53,127 bases of DNA from Rikenellaceae bacterium (GTDB lineage Bacteria; Bacteroidota; Bacteroidia; Bacteroidales; Rikenellaceae): positions 1-53,127 of the forward strand of contig SUZB01000013.1 in NCBI GenBank assembly GCA_015060115.1, given 5' to 3'. The notes beneath the pieces were generated by a model that saw only the letters and a list, made by a program, of their open reading frames with translations, did no database searches and was not told the DNA's origin. Positions 1 through 7,723 of the stretch are shown in pieces. Position numbers and translations under genes: made by a program. Position 1 is the stretch's first letter. Each line of letters opens with the position of its first letter.

Positions 1-65
1 TAATTCGTAACCCAATACATATTCAACCAAAAGGTCGTTATTCATTCTCAATAATTTAGACCTTT

Positions 66-102
66 TTCGTAACTTCACGCAGCTAATATAAAAAATAGGT
101 AT
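66..102 (+). promoter_or_regulatory. Weak candidate promoter and leader of the HAD gene
   Basis: A TAACTTCA stretch at about 70-77 partly resembles the Bacteroidetes -7 box TAnnTTTG, about 26 bp before the ATG at 103. The TTTG part is not conserved and no convincing -33 box is visible, so this is tentative. The gene could also be transcribed from outside the window. Confidence 0.25.
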
Positions 103-945
103 ATGGCAGATAAGATTACCGTAGCGCTAATCTACGATTTTGATGGCACTTTGGCACCTGGCAATATGCAGGAGTACGACTTTATCCCCGCTGTGGGCAA
201 GAGCAATATGGAGTTCTGGCACGAAGCAAACACCCTCGCAGAGGAGCAGGATGCCGACCAAGTATTGACCTATATGGCACGAATGATTCAGGCAGCGCAA
301 TCTAAGGGTTTGTCGCTTAGGCGTGAGGCATTCCGCGAGTCGGGTCGCAATGTGAAGTTCTATGCCGGTGTCGAGGAGTGGTTTAAGCGCATCAACGAGT
401 ACGGCGAAAAGCGTGGTGTAAACATCTTGCACTATGTAAACTCGTCGGGATTGAAGGAGATTATCGAGGGTACGGCAATCGCCCACGAATTTAAGAATAT
501 CTACGCCTGCTCGTTCCTCTACAATGTCGATGGCATAGCCTACTGGCCCGCTGTAGCTGTCAATTATACCAACAAGACACAGTTTATCTTCAAAATCAAC
601 AAGGGCGTAGAGTCGGTATTCGACACCAAAGATGTCAATCGTTATATGGAGGAGTCGAAGCGCCCCGTACCCTTCTCACGAATGATATATTTTGGCGATG
701 GTACAACGGATATTCCTTGTATGAAGTTGGTCAAGAATTTCGGTGGCCACTCTATCGCCGTATACAACCCCGAGGAGGAGGGTCAGCGCTCGTTGCTCAA
801 CGACCTTATCCGCGATAATCGCGTAAACCATGTGTGCCCCGCCAACTATTGCGAGGGCACAGAAATCGACACCGTAGTCAAGACCATTATCGACAAGATT
901 GTAATGGATCAGCGCCTTTCGGAGCTTGAGGTTGCGAGGGAATAG
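103..945 (+). CDS. HAD-superfamily phosphatase/hydrolase
   Basis: Cytosolic 280-residue protein of the haloacid dehalogenase superfamily, which hydrolyses small phosphorylated substrates through an aspartyl-phosphate intermediate with Mg2+. Motif I is DFDGT at residues 12-16, with D12 the expected nucleophile and D14 the acid/base. The Mg-binding motif IV is GDGTTD at 198-203, followed by IPCM. The long insert between them is the usual place for a cap domain. The ATG at 103 gives an N-terminus that enters motif I directly, as expected. Substrate cannot be told from sequence. The gene stands alone, followed by about 190 bp of non-coding DNA. Family is confident, function is not. Confidence 0.85.
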   Translation: MADKITVALIYDFDGTLAPGNMQEYDFIPAVGKSNMEFWHEANTLAEEQDADQVLTYMARMIQAAQSKGLSLRREAFRESGRNVKFYAGVEEWFKRINEYGEKRGVNILHYVNSSGLKEIIEGTAIAHEFKNIYACSFLYNVDGIAYWPAVAVNYTNKTQFIFKINKGVESVFDTKDVNRYMEESKRPVPFSRMIYFGDGTTDIPCMKLVKNFGGHSIAVYNPEEEGQRSLLNDLIRDNRVNHVCPANYCEGTEIDTVVKTIIDKIVMDQRLSELEVARE

Positions 946-1135
946 TGGCATAAACCAACACAATAACCAGATAATCAGCGCATTATAGATTTAACACTCG
1001 TAACTCACTGATTATCAGCACTTGGAAAAATTCGTGTTTCTGCCATATCGTTAATCACTCATTATCAAGTGATTACATGTTGCAAAGTGGAAAAATTAGA
1101 GGCCAAAAAATTTGGTACAAGGTCTATTTAGTGCG
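946..1135. other. Intergenic region with two inverted repeats
   Basis: No gene is seen here. Two inverted repeats are visible: GATAATCAG (970-978) with CTGATTATC (1008-1016), and TAATCACT (1052-1059) with AGTGATTA (1068-1075, 8-nt loop). Neither is followed by a T tract, so they are not standard terminators. Both lie upstream of the promoter at 1111-1143 and could be operator sites or transcript structures from the gene upstream. Confidence 0.45.
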
Positions 1136-1143
1136 TAACTTTG
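1111..1143 (+). promoter_or_regulatory. Bacteroidetes-type promoter for the beta-barrel/lipoprotein genes
   Basis: A -33 box TTTG at 1111-1114 and a -7 box TAACTTTG at 1136-1143 are separated by 21 bp, a good match to the Bacteroidetes primary sigma factor consensus. The predicted start lies near 1147, giving a leader of about 28 nt before the ATG at 1175. Confidence 0.8.
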
Positions 1144-1174
1144 CAAAAGAAATGAGAACAAAACACCAGGACCT

Positions 1175-1855
1175 ATGAGAAAACTACTACTTCTAATGGC
1201 TCTGCTACTTCCTCTGTCAATTGTGGCTCAGGAGGTAGAGAATATAGAGAGTGAGCCTACACAAATTCAAACTACGCAGGTGCGTTACATCGGCGAAAGT
1301 TATTCCGGTAGAGAGTACACCCCTACCCTCTATCGCCACGACTTGCGTGTTGGCTTGGGTGCTACGGGACTATCGTTGCTATTCTATCTCGACACCACAT
1401 TCGAAGAGCTCTTTCCTCCGAAAAACGAGACCATGAGCGACATATTGGCGCACTACCGCTTCGACTATGGCGAGTTGCGCCTGACACCCGTGATTTCGTT
1501 AGAATATAGCTATGCAGTGAACGACTGGTTTGCTATCGGCGTGAAGGGCTCGTATGTCTCAATGTACCGCAATCGAACTCACGCCCACACAGGCCAACGA
1601 CACGGTCGAGTAAGCCTTACGGTCATAAATGCAATGGTTAATGCCCGCTTCCAGTGGCTCAATCGCGATATTGTCAAGATGTACTCATCGTTGGGTCTTG
1701 GCGCAATGACCGCGTTTGGTCTTGTAAAGGAGAGTTTCTTCTTCTACGATGCTACTTGGGTAGGTCTATCGGTTGGCGAGAAGGTCTATGGGTATTTTGA
1801 GTTTGGCGGTGGCGCATCGGGTGTTGCACGCGCAGGTATGGGTGTAAGATTCTAA
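1175..1855 (+). CDS. Putative outer-membrane beta-barrel protein, function unknown
   Basis: A 226-residue protein with a clear signal peptide (MRKLLLLMALLLPLSIVAQ, cleavage near residue 18). The mature part shows alternating hydrophobic/polar stretches rich in Gly, Tyr and Phe (for example LRVGLGATGLSLLFYL and VKMYSSLGLGAMTAFGLV) and ends in GMGVRF, a terminal Phe typical of outer-membrane beta-barrels. It is the first gene behind the promoter at 1111-1143 and lies 11 bp from a lipoprotein gene, so the two probably form an envelope operon. I do not recognise a named family. Barrel assignment is inference from sequence pattern. Confidence 0.7.
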   Translation: MRKLLLLMALLLPLSIVAQEVENIESEPTQIQTTQVRYIGESYSGREYTPTLYRHDLRVGLGATGLSLLFYLDTTFEELFPPKNETMSDILAHYRFDYGELRLTPVISLEYSYAVNDWFAIGVKGSYVSMYRNRTHAHTGQRHGRVSLTVINAMVNARFQWLNRDIVKMYSSLGLGAMTAFGLVKESFFFYDATWVGLSVGEKVYGYFEFGGGASGVARAGMGVRF

Positions 1856-1866
1856 ATTTGAGAACT

Positions 1867-2622
1867 ATGAAACGACTTATATATATTATAGTAGCGCTCC
1901 TCACGCTTACAAGTTGTGAATGGGGTGGAGAGTACACGCCTAACCGTAGTCTCGGCTCTTGGATGTGGCAGGGCGTAAGAGAGGATATTGCTCGCGTAGT
2001 AGAGATTATGGAGTTCTTGGAGCTTTATGGTGATTATACGCTTCTTGAGGATAACGAACTTAAGGCGGATTTCAAGGAGAGGCACCTTAGCAGATACGAC
2101 ATAAAGGTTGAGGGCAATCTACACACGCTAACCTATAATACGGTCTACGACACAACTATCACCACCCTAATTACGGTAAAGGATAGCAATAATTGGTACA
2201 TCTCGCGCACAGGAGGCAACCACTACGACATAGATTTGGAACTTAACGAGAGTGGCATATTTAAGGCCAAATTCAACTCTATGGGACACGATGAATCGAC
2301 CGGCGAGGGCGAGTTTACAGCATACCGCAATGTAGACAATAATATCGTGCTTGAGGGCGAGATGGTTATGGTAGATCCCGAGGAGAGCTCTAAGCGCCCA
2401 TTAACCCTATCAACAGACATAACTAAGCCTTTGGTTATCAACAGCGAATATAACTATCTGCTCGAAGGCAAGTTAAGCATCACTTGCTACGACAAGAAGT
2501 ATGATACCACCGATCAGGCTATAGTGGAGATAGTGAAGAACCGCGATGACTACGAGCCAAACGATGCCACTGTATACATCCACTACTACAACGAAATCGA
2601 AACTTATGACAATAGATTATGA
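1867..2622 (+). CDS. Lipoprotein of unknown function
   Basis: A protein of about 251 residues starting MKRLIYIIVALLTLTSCEWGG. LTSC is a good lipobox, with Cys near residue 17 the expected lipidated residue. An in-frame TTG at 1858 exists, but the ATG at 1867 places the positive charges and hydrophobic core correctly. The rest is hydrophilic and beta-rich, with no motif I recognise. It follows the beta-barrel gene by 11 bp and overlaps rdgB by 4 bp (ATGA at 2619-2622), suggesting a three-gene transcript. Probably exposed on the outer membrane or in the periplasm. Confidence 0.75.
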   Translation: MKRLIYIIVALLTLTSCEWGGEYTPNRSLGSWMWQGVREDIARVVEIMEFLELYGDYTLLEDNELKADFKERHLSRYDIKVEGNLHTLTYNTVYDTTITTLITVKDSNNWYISRTGGNHYDIDLELNESGIFKAKFNSMGHDESTGEGEFTAYRNVDNNIVLEGEMVMVDPEESSKRPLTLSTDITKPLVINSEYNYLLEGKLSITCYDKKYDTTDQAIVEIVKNRDDYEPNDATVYIHYYNEIETYDNRL

Positions 2623-3191
2623 AGATAGTATTTGCGACAAATAATGCCCATAAACTCTCGGAGGTAAAGGCCGTATTGGGCGATGGCTTTGAAATTGTAA
2701 CACTTAAAGAGGTAGGCATTACGGAGGATATCCCCGAAACTGGTGCTACGCTCGATGAGAATGCCACAATCAAGGCTCGCTATGTCTACGACCGCACAGG
2801 TCTCGACTGCTTCGCAGACGACACAGGCTTGGAGGTTGAGGCACTGAACGGCGCACCCGGTGTTCACTCTGCACGCTACGCCACCGATAGCCACGACTTC
2901 GCAGCCAACAACCGCAAATTGTTGCACGAGTTGGAGGGCAAGGAGAACCGCCGTGCTCGCTTCCGCACCGTAATCTCGCTAATTCGTGGTGGCGAGGAGG
3001 TGCAGGTTGAGGGTATCGTAAATGGCCATATCGCACTCTCGGAGTCTGGCTCAGAGGGTTTTGGCTACGACCCCCTGTTTGTGCCAGAGGGCTACGACCA
3101 CTGCTTTGCCGAGATGTCGGCAGACGAGAAGAATGCCATATCGCATCGTGGTCGTGCTGTTGCCGCCTTGGTAAAAGTGCTGAAAAGTTAA
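2619..3191 (+). CDS. rdgB: Non-canonical purine NTP pyrophosphatase (RdgB/HAM1)
   Basis: Cytosolic house-cleaning enzyme that hydrolyses dITP, XTP and related nucleotides to the monophosphate and PPi, keeping deaminated purines out of DNA. The 190-residue length is usual. Family motifs visible in order: FATNNAHKLSEVK near the N-terminus (substrate loop), FADDTGLEVEALNGAPGVHS (catalytic Asp region), SEGFGYDPLFVPEG and ISHRGRA near the C-terminus. The ATG overlaps the stop of the upstream lipoprotein gene, implying translational coupling. Family assignment is confident. Confidence 0.95.
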   Translation: MKIVFATNNAHKLSEVKAVLGDGFEIVTLKEVGITEDIPETGATLDENATIKARYVYDRTGLDCFADDTGLEVEALNGAPGVHSARYATDSHDFAANNRKLLHELEGKENRRARFRTVISLIRGGEEVQVEGIVNGHIALSESGSEGFGYDPLFVPEGYDHCFAEMSADEKNAISHRGRAVAALVKVLKS

Positions 3192-3210
3192 ACCTAAAAA
3201 TATTAGAGCT

Positions 3211-4044
3211 ATGAGAAATTTATTTGTTTGCGGCATTCTAATCCTTGCCGCATTGGCATCGTCGTGTGGTAAGGAGAATGGCGATGAGCCTAAAAAGCCT
3301 AATCCATCGACATCAACCCACTATGTAAAAACCATCGAATGGGGATATTATGATTTGGATAGCAACGGCAATCCCGAATTTTATGGCGCTGATGAGTTTA
3401 TCAACTTCACCCTCGATAACCAGAAGCGAATGACCAAGATTTCGGGTCAATATCTCGATGAAAATGACGCACTTACTACTGGCATGGAGATTAATATCGC
3501 ATATGGCAAGGGTACAGCAGTAGTAACAGTTAGCATCGAGGATGAGGGCACATTCTCTATTGATTGCGAGACTAACGACAAGGGTGCAATCACCAAGGCA
3601 ACAATCGAGGATGAGGGTATTATGCTTGTCGAGAAGTACGAATACGATGCAGATAATCGCCTTGTTAGTGCCACGATGGGTATGGAAGGTGATGGTGAGA
3701 GCATTCCCGATATATATAAGTTTCTCTTTGAGTGGGAGGACGGCAACATCAAGTATATCACAGCAGATATGATGGGCGAGGCTACAACCTATGAGCATAT
3801 CTACACCGAGGAGAATAACCCCTATAATATCGACTATACATTCTCTGCTTCGTGGGCAGAACTTCCTATAATCTTGTCAATTGTTCAAATGAACGACGGA
3901 ATATTTGGAGAGCCAAACCGTTCACTCTATGTAGGTTGCACAGATTACGAAGAGGATAACTTCAAATACTCTTTCAAGGATAATGGCGAGGTGTCGCTAT
4001 GCTACGACGACAACGGATATGCCCTTCGATTTATCTGTTTCTAA
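3211..4044 (+). CDS. Lipoprotein, DUF4595-like
   Basis: A 277-residue protein starting MRNLFVCGILILAALASSCGKE, with lipobox ASSC and Cys near residue 19. A short Pro/Lys/Ser-rich linker follows, then repeated beta-strand segments of the type YEYDADNRLVSATM and WEDGNIKYIT, as seen in the DUF4595 lipoproteins of Bacteroidales. It begins 19 bp after rdgB and is probably the last gene of the 1175-4044 transcript, since a strong hairpin with a T tract follows. Role unknown, presumably surface or periplasmic. Family placement is from memory of the repeat pattern and is moderate. Confidence 0.65.
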   Translation: MRNLFVCGILILAALASSCGKENGDEPKKPNPSTSTHYVKTIEWGYYDLDSNGNPEFYGADEFINFTLDNQKRMTKISGQYLDENDALTTGMEINIAYGKGTAVVTVSIEDEGTFSIDCETNDKGAITKATIEDEGIMLVEKYEYDADNRLVSATMGMEGDGESIPDIYKFLFEWEDGNIKYITADMMGEATTYEHIYTEENNPYNIDYTFSASWAELPIILSIVQMNDGIFGEPNRSLYVGCTDYEEDNFKYSFKDNGEVSLCYDDNGYALRFICF

Positions 4045-4071
4045 CCGATAGAGAGCATCAAGCACAACACA

Positions 4072-4147
4072 AAAAAAATGCCGAAGCAGTTGATTGTTTC
4101 GGCATTTTTGCGTATATTTGGCATCATAATGATGCACCTTCAGCAAC
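4072..4147 (+). repeat. 76-bp direct repeat, copy 1 (terminator plus flank)
   Basis: This 76-bp segment recurs 276 bp downstream at 4348-4423 with one visible difference (G at 4096, A at 4372). It includes the terminator hairpin and a 3' flank containing GCATCATAATGATGC, itself a small palindrome. Confidence 0.9.
4074..4109. terminator. Bidirectional factor-independent terminator, copy 1
   Basis: AAAAATGCCGAA (4074-4085) pairs perfectly with TTCGGCATTTTT (4098-4109) around a 12-nt loop. A tracts upstream and T tracts downstream make it usable from either side. It lies 29 bp after the lipoprotein stop at 4044 and within a 76-bp sequence repeated at 4348-4423. Confidence 0.85.
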
Positions 4148-4170
4148 CACCTATCGGCTATATCTCGGAG

Positions 4171-4354
4171 GTTGTTAGATTAGGACCAGTATGACGATAA
4201 GACAGTAAGACGAGTAAGACAATATGTGATACCCGACCTCTTAAGGTCTTAAGGTCCTAAGGTCTTAATGGTCCTAAAAAAATCCTATGGTCTTAAGGTC
4301 TTAAAGTCCTAGAGTCTTAAAAAACTATCAACTAATAACTAAAAACTAAAAAAA
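4171..4354 (+). repeat. GAC/GTC-periodic hairpin element A
   Basis: Intergenic element with three parts. The 5' arm (about 4181-4226) begins TAGGACCA and carries GAC every 8-9 nt. The loop is TGATACCCGACCTC (4227-4240). The 3' arm (4241-4321) is made of GTCTTAAG/GTCCTAAG-like units. TAGGACCA (4181-4188) pairs with TGGTCCTA (4269-4276). The element is bordered by GTTGTTAG (4171-4178) and an ACTAATAACTA-rich tail running into the second terminator. It encodes no protein. Elements B and C share the same loop and design. Confidence 0.75.
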
Positions 4355-4423
4355 TGCCGAAGCAGTTGATTATTTCGGCATTTTTGCGTATATTTGGCAT
4401 CATAATGATGCACCTTCAGCAAC
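4348..4423 (+). repeat. 76-bp direct repeat, copy 2
   Basis: Second copy of the segment at 4072-4147, identical except for one base. It contains the same ATGCCGAA/TTCGGCAT hairpin with a T tract, so it can also terminate transcription. The two copies flank element A. Confidence 0.9.
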
Positions 4424-4475
4424 AATCTCTTGCAATAAATATCCTCTCAAGCGATGAAAGCAAAATTCTTTTTAC

Positions 4476-4483
4476 TATCTTTG
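4476..4483 (+). promoter_or_regulatory. -7 box of the flavoprotein operon
   Basis: TATCTTTG at 4476-4483 matches TAnnTTTG and lies 55 bp before the ATG at 4539. The -33 region is weak. It fits a transcript covering the genes from 4539 to 6871. Confidence 0.6.
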
Positions 4484-4538
4484 TAAATTGAATGGATTTA
4501 GAAATAAATGAATGTAGATTCTATAAATTAGGTCGAGT

Positions 4539-5786
4539 ATGTACGATGTAATTGTTATCGGCGCAGGAGCCGCAGGTTTGATGGCAGCAGGCACAGCAGC
4601 GATGAGCGGTCGCTCTGTACTTCTCGTTGAGAAGATGGAGAAGGCGGGTCGCAAGATTCGCATCACAGGTAAGGGTCGTTGCAACCTTACGAATGCCCGC
4701 CCTGCGGAGGAGTTTTTGGAGAAGGTACGCACCAACCAAGAGTTCTTCTCGGTGGCCTTTGCCGAGTTCAACAACCGCGCTACAATCCGCTTTTTTGAGC
4801 GTATCGGCGTTAAGCTTGAGACCGAGCGTGGCGAGCGTGTATTCCCCAAGAGCGGCAAGGCGTGGGATATTGCCAACGCGCTGGTAGACTACTGCGAGGA
4901 TAAGGGCGTGAAGATTCTCTACAAGACACAGGTAACGGCCATCGTGACCTTCAACGGTCAGGTTACGGGCATCCGCTATCGCAATGCCAGAGGCTTTGAG
5001 CGCCGTGAGGAGGCCAGCCATGTAATCGTTGCCACAGGTGGCGTTAGCTACCCCTCAACAGGCTCTACGGGTGATGGCTACGACTTTGCAGCATCTGTTG
5101 GCCACAATATCGAGCCTGTGCGCCCATCGCTCACCCCATTGGTTACATCGCACCCACAGAAGGAGTATCTCAACGGCCTACTACTCAAGAATGTAGGCGC
5201 TAAGCTATATATCGACAACGAGCTACGACAAGAGGAGTTTGGCGAACTCGGTTTCTCGGAGCGAGGCATCGAGGGCGCTGTGGCATTGCGTATGAGCCGT
5301 GATGCGGTAGACGCCATTATTGACGAGAAGCGTGTGAAGATTGTCGTAGACCTCAAGCCCGCACTTGACGAGGAGACACTGCTCAATCGCATCAACCGTG
5401 AGATTGCAGAGATGCAGCCATCGGAGTTCTTCTCGGAGCTCCTGCGCAAGCTTGTTCCTAAGCAGATGGTGGTGCCCTTGGCAAAGGAGGTAGACTTCCA
5501 CTCAAAGACCTATGTGGGCAAGCTCACCGAGCAGGAGAAGCTACGCCTTGTGAAGATTTTGAAGGGTATGGTATTCCCCATTTCGGACTATGCACCCTTC
5601 CAGTACGCCATCGTTACAGCGGGCGGTGTAGATTGCTCGGAGGTAAACCGCTACACAATGCAGTCAGAGAGGGTTAAGGGTCTATATTTTGCAGGCGAGG
5701 TACTCGATATTGATGCCAACACTGGTGGCTACAATATGCAGATTGCATTCTCGACAGGTCGTCTTGCAGGACAGCTAAAGAAGTAG
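4539..5786 (+). CDS. FAD-dependent oxidoreductase, HI0933/YhiN/BaiN-like family
   Basis: A 415-residue cytosolic flavoprotein. The N-terminal Rossmann motif GAGAAGL (residues 8-14) binds the ADP of FAD. GKGRCNLTNA near residues 44-53 is the signature of the HI0933-like family, and the C-terminus has AGEVLDIDANTGGYNMQIAFSTGRLAG, the second FAD-contact motif. Known members include BaiN, a bile-acid reductase of gut clostridia, but the physiological substrate of most members is unknown and this one need not act on bile acids. It heads a compact run of genes with the HGVHSP protein (3-bp gap) and the adenosyltransferase. Confidence 0.85.
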   Translation: MYDVIVIGAGAAGLMAAGTAAMSGRSVLLVEKMEKAGRKIRITGKGRCNLTNARPAEEFLEKVRTNQEFFSVAFAEFNNRATIRFFERIGVKLETERGERVFPKSGKAWDIANALVDYCEDKGVKILYKTQVTAIVTFNGQVTGIRYRNARGFERREEASHVIVATGGVSYPSTGSTGDGYDFAASVGHNIEPVRPSLTPLVTSHPQKEYLNGLLLKNVGAKLYIDNELRQEEFGELGFSERGIEGAVALRMSRDAVDAIIDEKRVKIVVDLKPALDEETLLNRINREIAEMQPSEFFSELLRKLVPKQMVVPLAKEVDFHSKTYVGKLTEQEKLRLVKILKGMVFPISDYAPFQYAIVTAGGVDCSEVNRYTMQSERVKGLYFAGEVLDIDANTGGYNMQIAFSTGRLAGQLKK

Positions 5787-5789
5787 CAG

Positions 5790-6302
5790 ATGAAACGCTC
5801 AGGCAGAACACTAAAACAGAGGCTATATGGCTTAAAGCACATTGGAGGCTATCTCAAGCGTGCCCGCTACTTTCGTGGCCACGGTGTTCATTCGCCATAT
5901 ATCTACAACATTGTGCGTCAGGTATTTATGCGCCGCACACCGATTGATGACCGGCACGATATATACGATGCCCTAATTGAGCGTGGCATAGCTCGTCGCA
6001 GAGCCATCGAGCTACAAAATCTCGCTACACACTGCAGCTACCCCACCTTCGCCATTGACAATAACGAACCTATGGCGATGATCGTCGCCACCCTCGCAAC
6101 ACCTGCCGAGGAGTTGGCACACTATGCCGAGAGGGCAAGAGAGGCTGGCGCGACACTTGTTATTATGCACCCCTACCATACAGCCGAGCGCTGGGGCGTA
6201 TGTCGCAAGTTGATAGAGAGCCACCCATCGACAACGGTGGATAACCGCGCCTACCTGCTAATCTTCAACAACCACCTACCCAAGCAACGATTTACCCTTT
6301 AA
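5790..6302 (+). CDS. Short HGVHSP-motif protein, apparently reduced methyltransferase relative
   Basis: A 170-residue basic protein. The N-terminal segment YFRGHGVHSPYIYNIV (about residues 46-61) is a hallmark of a group of Bacteroidetes class I SAM-dependent methyltransferases, and the C-terminal LLIFNNHLPKQRFTL resembles their ends. The glycine-rich SAM-binding motif I expected between them (LEIGTG-like) is not visible, and the protein is shorter than I would expect for a full enzyme. It is therefore probably an internally reduced or diverged paralogue whose activity is doubtful. It starts 3 bp after the flavoprotein gene and is surely cotranscribed. Confidence 0.6.
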   Translation: MKRSGRTLKQRLYGLKHIGGYLKRARYFRGHGVHSPYIYNIVRQVFMRRTPIDDRHDIYDALIERGIARRRAIELQNLATHCSYPTFAIDNNEPMAMIVATLATPAEELAHYAERAREAGATLVIMHPYHTAERWGVCRKLIESHPSTTVDNRAYLLIFNNHLPKQRFTL

Positions 6303-6319
6303 CGATAAATTTTCGCGTT

Positions 6320-6871
6320 ATGAAGATATACACAAAGAGAGGCGACAATGGCACCACATCGCTTATTGGCGGTGAGCGTGTTAAGAAATATGATGCCCGC
6401 GTAGAGGCATACGGCACCGTAGACGAACTTACGGCTTTTGTGGCCTTGCTTGCCGACAAGCTCAGCGACGACGAGCGCACAGAGAGCCTTATCGAGGGTT
6501 TGCGCGAGGTGGAGTGCCGACTGATGACCGTAGCGGCCCTGCTTGCCGTAGGTCGTGGTGGCGAGGGCAAGGTAGCCCCTATCGCCGAGGAGCATATCGA
6601 AGCACTTGAGAGGCAGATTGACGAGTGGCAGAGCGAGTTACAGCCTATCACCAAGTTCACCATTCCCGGTGGCCATACAATGCTCTCTTTAGCACATGTC
6701 TGCCGCACTGTGTGTCGCCGTGCCGAGAGAGCTGCACTTGCCGCAGGCGAAAATGCAGAGGTTGATAGGTCGGCAACAAAATATCTCAACCGCCTGTCGG
6801 ACTACCTCTACACCCTTGCCAGAGTGCTCACAGAGCGTTTGAAGGTCGAAGAGAGATTGTGGATTCCGTAG
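6320..6871 (+). CDS. Cob(I)yrinic acid a,c-diamide/cobalamin adenosyltransferase, PduO type
   Basis: Transfers the 5'-deoxyadenosyl group of ATP to cob(I)alamin, giving coenzyme B12. The 183-residue length is normal. The N-terminal ATP-binding motif YTKRGDNGTTSLIGG (residues 4-18) and the C-terminal VCRRAERAAL and LNRLSDYLYTLAR motifs define the PduO/MMAB family. It lies 17 bp behind the HGVHSP gene. No corrin synthesis gene is nearby, so it probably serves salvage of imported B12 for enzymes such as methylmalonyl-CoA mutase. That last point is inference from Bacteroidales physiology. Confidence 0.93.
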   Translation: MKIYTKRGDNGTTSLIGGERVKKYDARVEAYGTVDELTAFVALLADKLSDDERTESLIEGLREVECRLMTVAALLAVGRGGEGKVAPIAEEHIEALERQIDEWQSELQPITKFTIPGGHTMLSLAHVCRTVCRRAERAALAAGENAEVDRSATKYLNRLSDYLYTLARVLTERLKVEERLWIP

Positions 6872-6922
6872 TGCAGAACAACGGCAAAAGTTCTGATGTT
6901 CAAAGTTTTTGCTCTAATACTA

Positions 6923-6968
6923 TTGTTTGTATAAAATATTTTATATATTTGCACGCTATTTATAGCGA
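6923..6968 (+). promoter_or_regulatory. Promoter and small leader hairpin of the DUF2795 gene
   Basis: A -7 box TATATTTG lies at 6944-6951, with TTG (6923-6925) or TTTG (6926-6929) upstream as possible -33 boxes. Just downstream, CGCTAT (6954-6959) and ATAGCG (6962-6967) form a short hairpin at the transcript start. The ATG follows at 7026, giving a leader of about 70 nt. Confidence 0.65.
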
Positions 6969-7025
6969 ATAAGCGTTATTTAGCCACGCAACTAACGAAA
7001 ATAATTATAATAAACAGTAGCAACT

Positions 7026-7247
7026 ATGTATTGGACATTGGAACTTGCTTCAAAGTTGGAGGATGCTCCCTGGCCCGCAACCAAGGAGGAGCTTATCGAC
7101 TATGCAGTACGCTCGGGCGCCCCTCTCGAGGTATTGGAGAATCTTCAGGAGATTGAGGACGAGGGTGATATCTACGAATCTATCGAGGACATCTGGCCCG
7201 ACTACCCCTCAAAGGACGACTTCTTCTTTAACGAGGAGGAGTACTAA
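7026..7247 (+). CDS. DUF2795 domain protein
   Basis: A 73-residue acidic cytosolic protein with segments LEDAPWPATKEELIDYAVRS and LEVLENLQEIEDEGDIYESI, followed by EDIWPDYPSKDDFFFNEEEY. It covers the whole DUF2795 domain, which is strongly conserved among Bacteroidetes as a stand-alone protein. Function is unknown. It has its own promoter and its own terminator, so it is monocistronic, and its strong conservation and acidic character suggest a high-abundance regulatory or binding role, which is inference only. Confidence 0.85.
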   Translation: MYWTLELASKLEDAPWPATKEELIDYAVRSGAPLEVLENLQEIEDEGDIYESIEDIWPDYPSKDDFFFNEEEY

Positions 7248-7283
7248 CGAGGTATCGTACTGATTGCAATCGATTAAACATTT

Positions 7284-7324
7284 AGGGTGTAGCAACTTTT
7301 GGTTGTTACACCCTACTTTTTTGC
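7284..7324 (+). terminator. Factor-independent terminator of the DUF2795 gene
   Basis: AGGGTGTAGCAAC (7284-7296) pairs with GTTGTTACACCCT (7302-7314) around a 5-nt loop, with one G.U pair. AC and six T follow. It lies 37 bp behind the stop codon. Confidence 0.9.
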
Positions 7325-7686
7325 CCTTTTTCGGTATTAAGTGGCACAATTAGCTACTCACCCGCTATTGGCAAAAGTTGTATCGAGTAATTGCCATTGC
7401 TTCGTTTAACTCGATACACGAGACTTGCTTTTTTATTTAGGCGCGAAAATAGCCTAATCGGTGCAAATAACGGCTACTAATTTCGCTGAAACAGTTTCGG
7501 CATATTTATTGCATATTATTCTAATTTTAGCACTTTGTAAATATTCGCAAATTGACTATATTTCACACTTTTTTCGCATAGTGAAAAAGCACCAAAAACA
7601 GCCTGAATATGTGCACATATTACATATATATTATGTGGCAATTTGCAAATTGTTAACAAAGTTTGAATAAATTAGTATTTGAAATA
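7325..7686. other. Long AT-rich intergenic region before the polysaccharide locus
   Basis: No convincing gene is seen. GTATCGAGT (7380-7388) and ACTCGATAC (7409-7417) form a perfect 9-bp inverted repeat with a 20-nt gap, and a run of six or more T follows about 17 nt later. It might be a weak terminator or an operator. A reading frame at 7461-7670 has the composition of AT-rich spacer and lacks any recognisable motif. Confidence 0.5.
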
Positions 7687-7718
7687 TTTGCTCAATACAT
7701 ATTTTTATCATAACTTTG
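7687..7718 (+). promoter_or_regulatory. Main promoter of the surface polysaccharide locus
   Basis: TTTG at 7687-7690 and TAACTTTG at 7711-7718 are 20 bp apart, a near-perfect Bacteroidetes promoter. Transcription should start near 7722-7725, leaving a leader of about 150 nt before upxY. I saw no matching inverted repeat on the upstream side, so there is no sign of promoter inversion. Confidence 0.88.
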
Positions 7719-7723
7719 CAATT

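Noticed and set aside
4241..4321. GGTCTTAA-like repeats as a CRISPR array
   Set aside because: Units are 8-9 bp with no unique spacers of about 30 bp, and no cas genes are near. They form one arm of a hairpin element instead.
7461..7670. 69-residue open frame upstream of the polysaccharide promoter
   Set aside because: AT-rich spacer composition, no motif and no promoter box close to its start. Likely chance.
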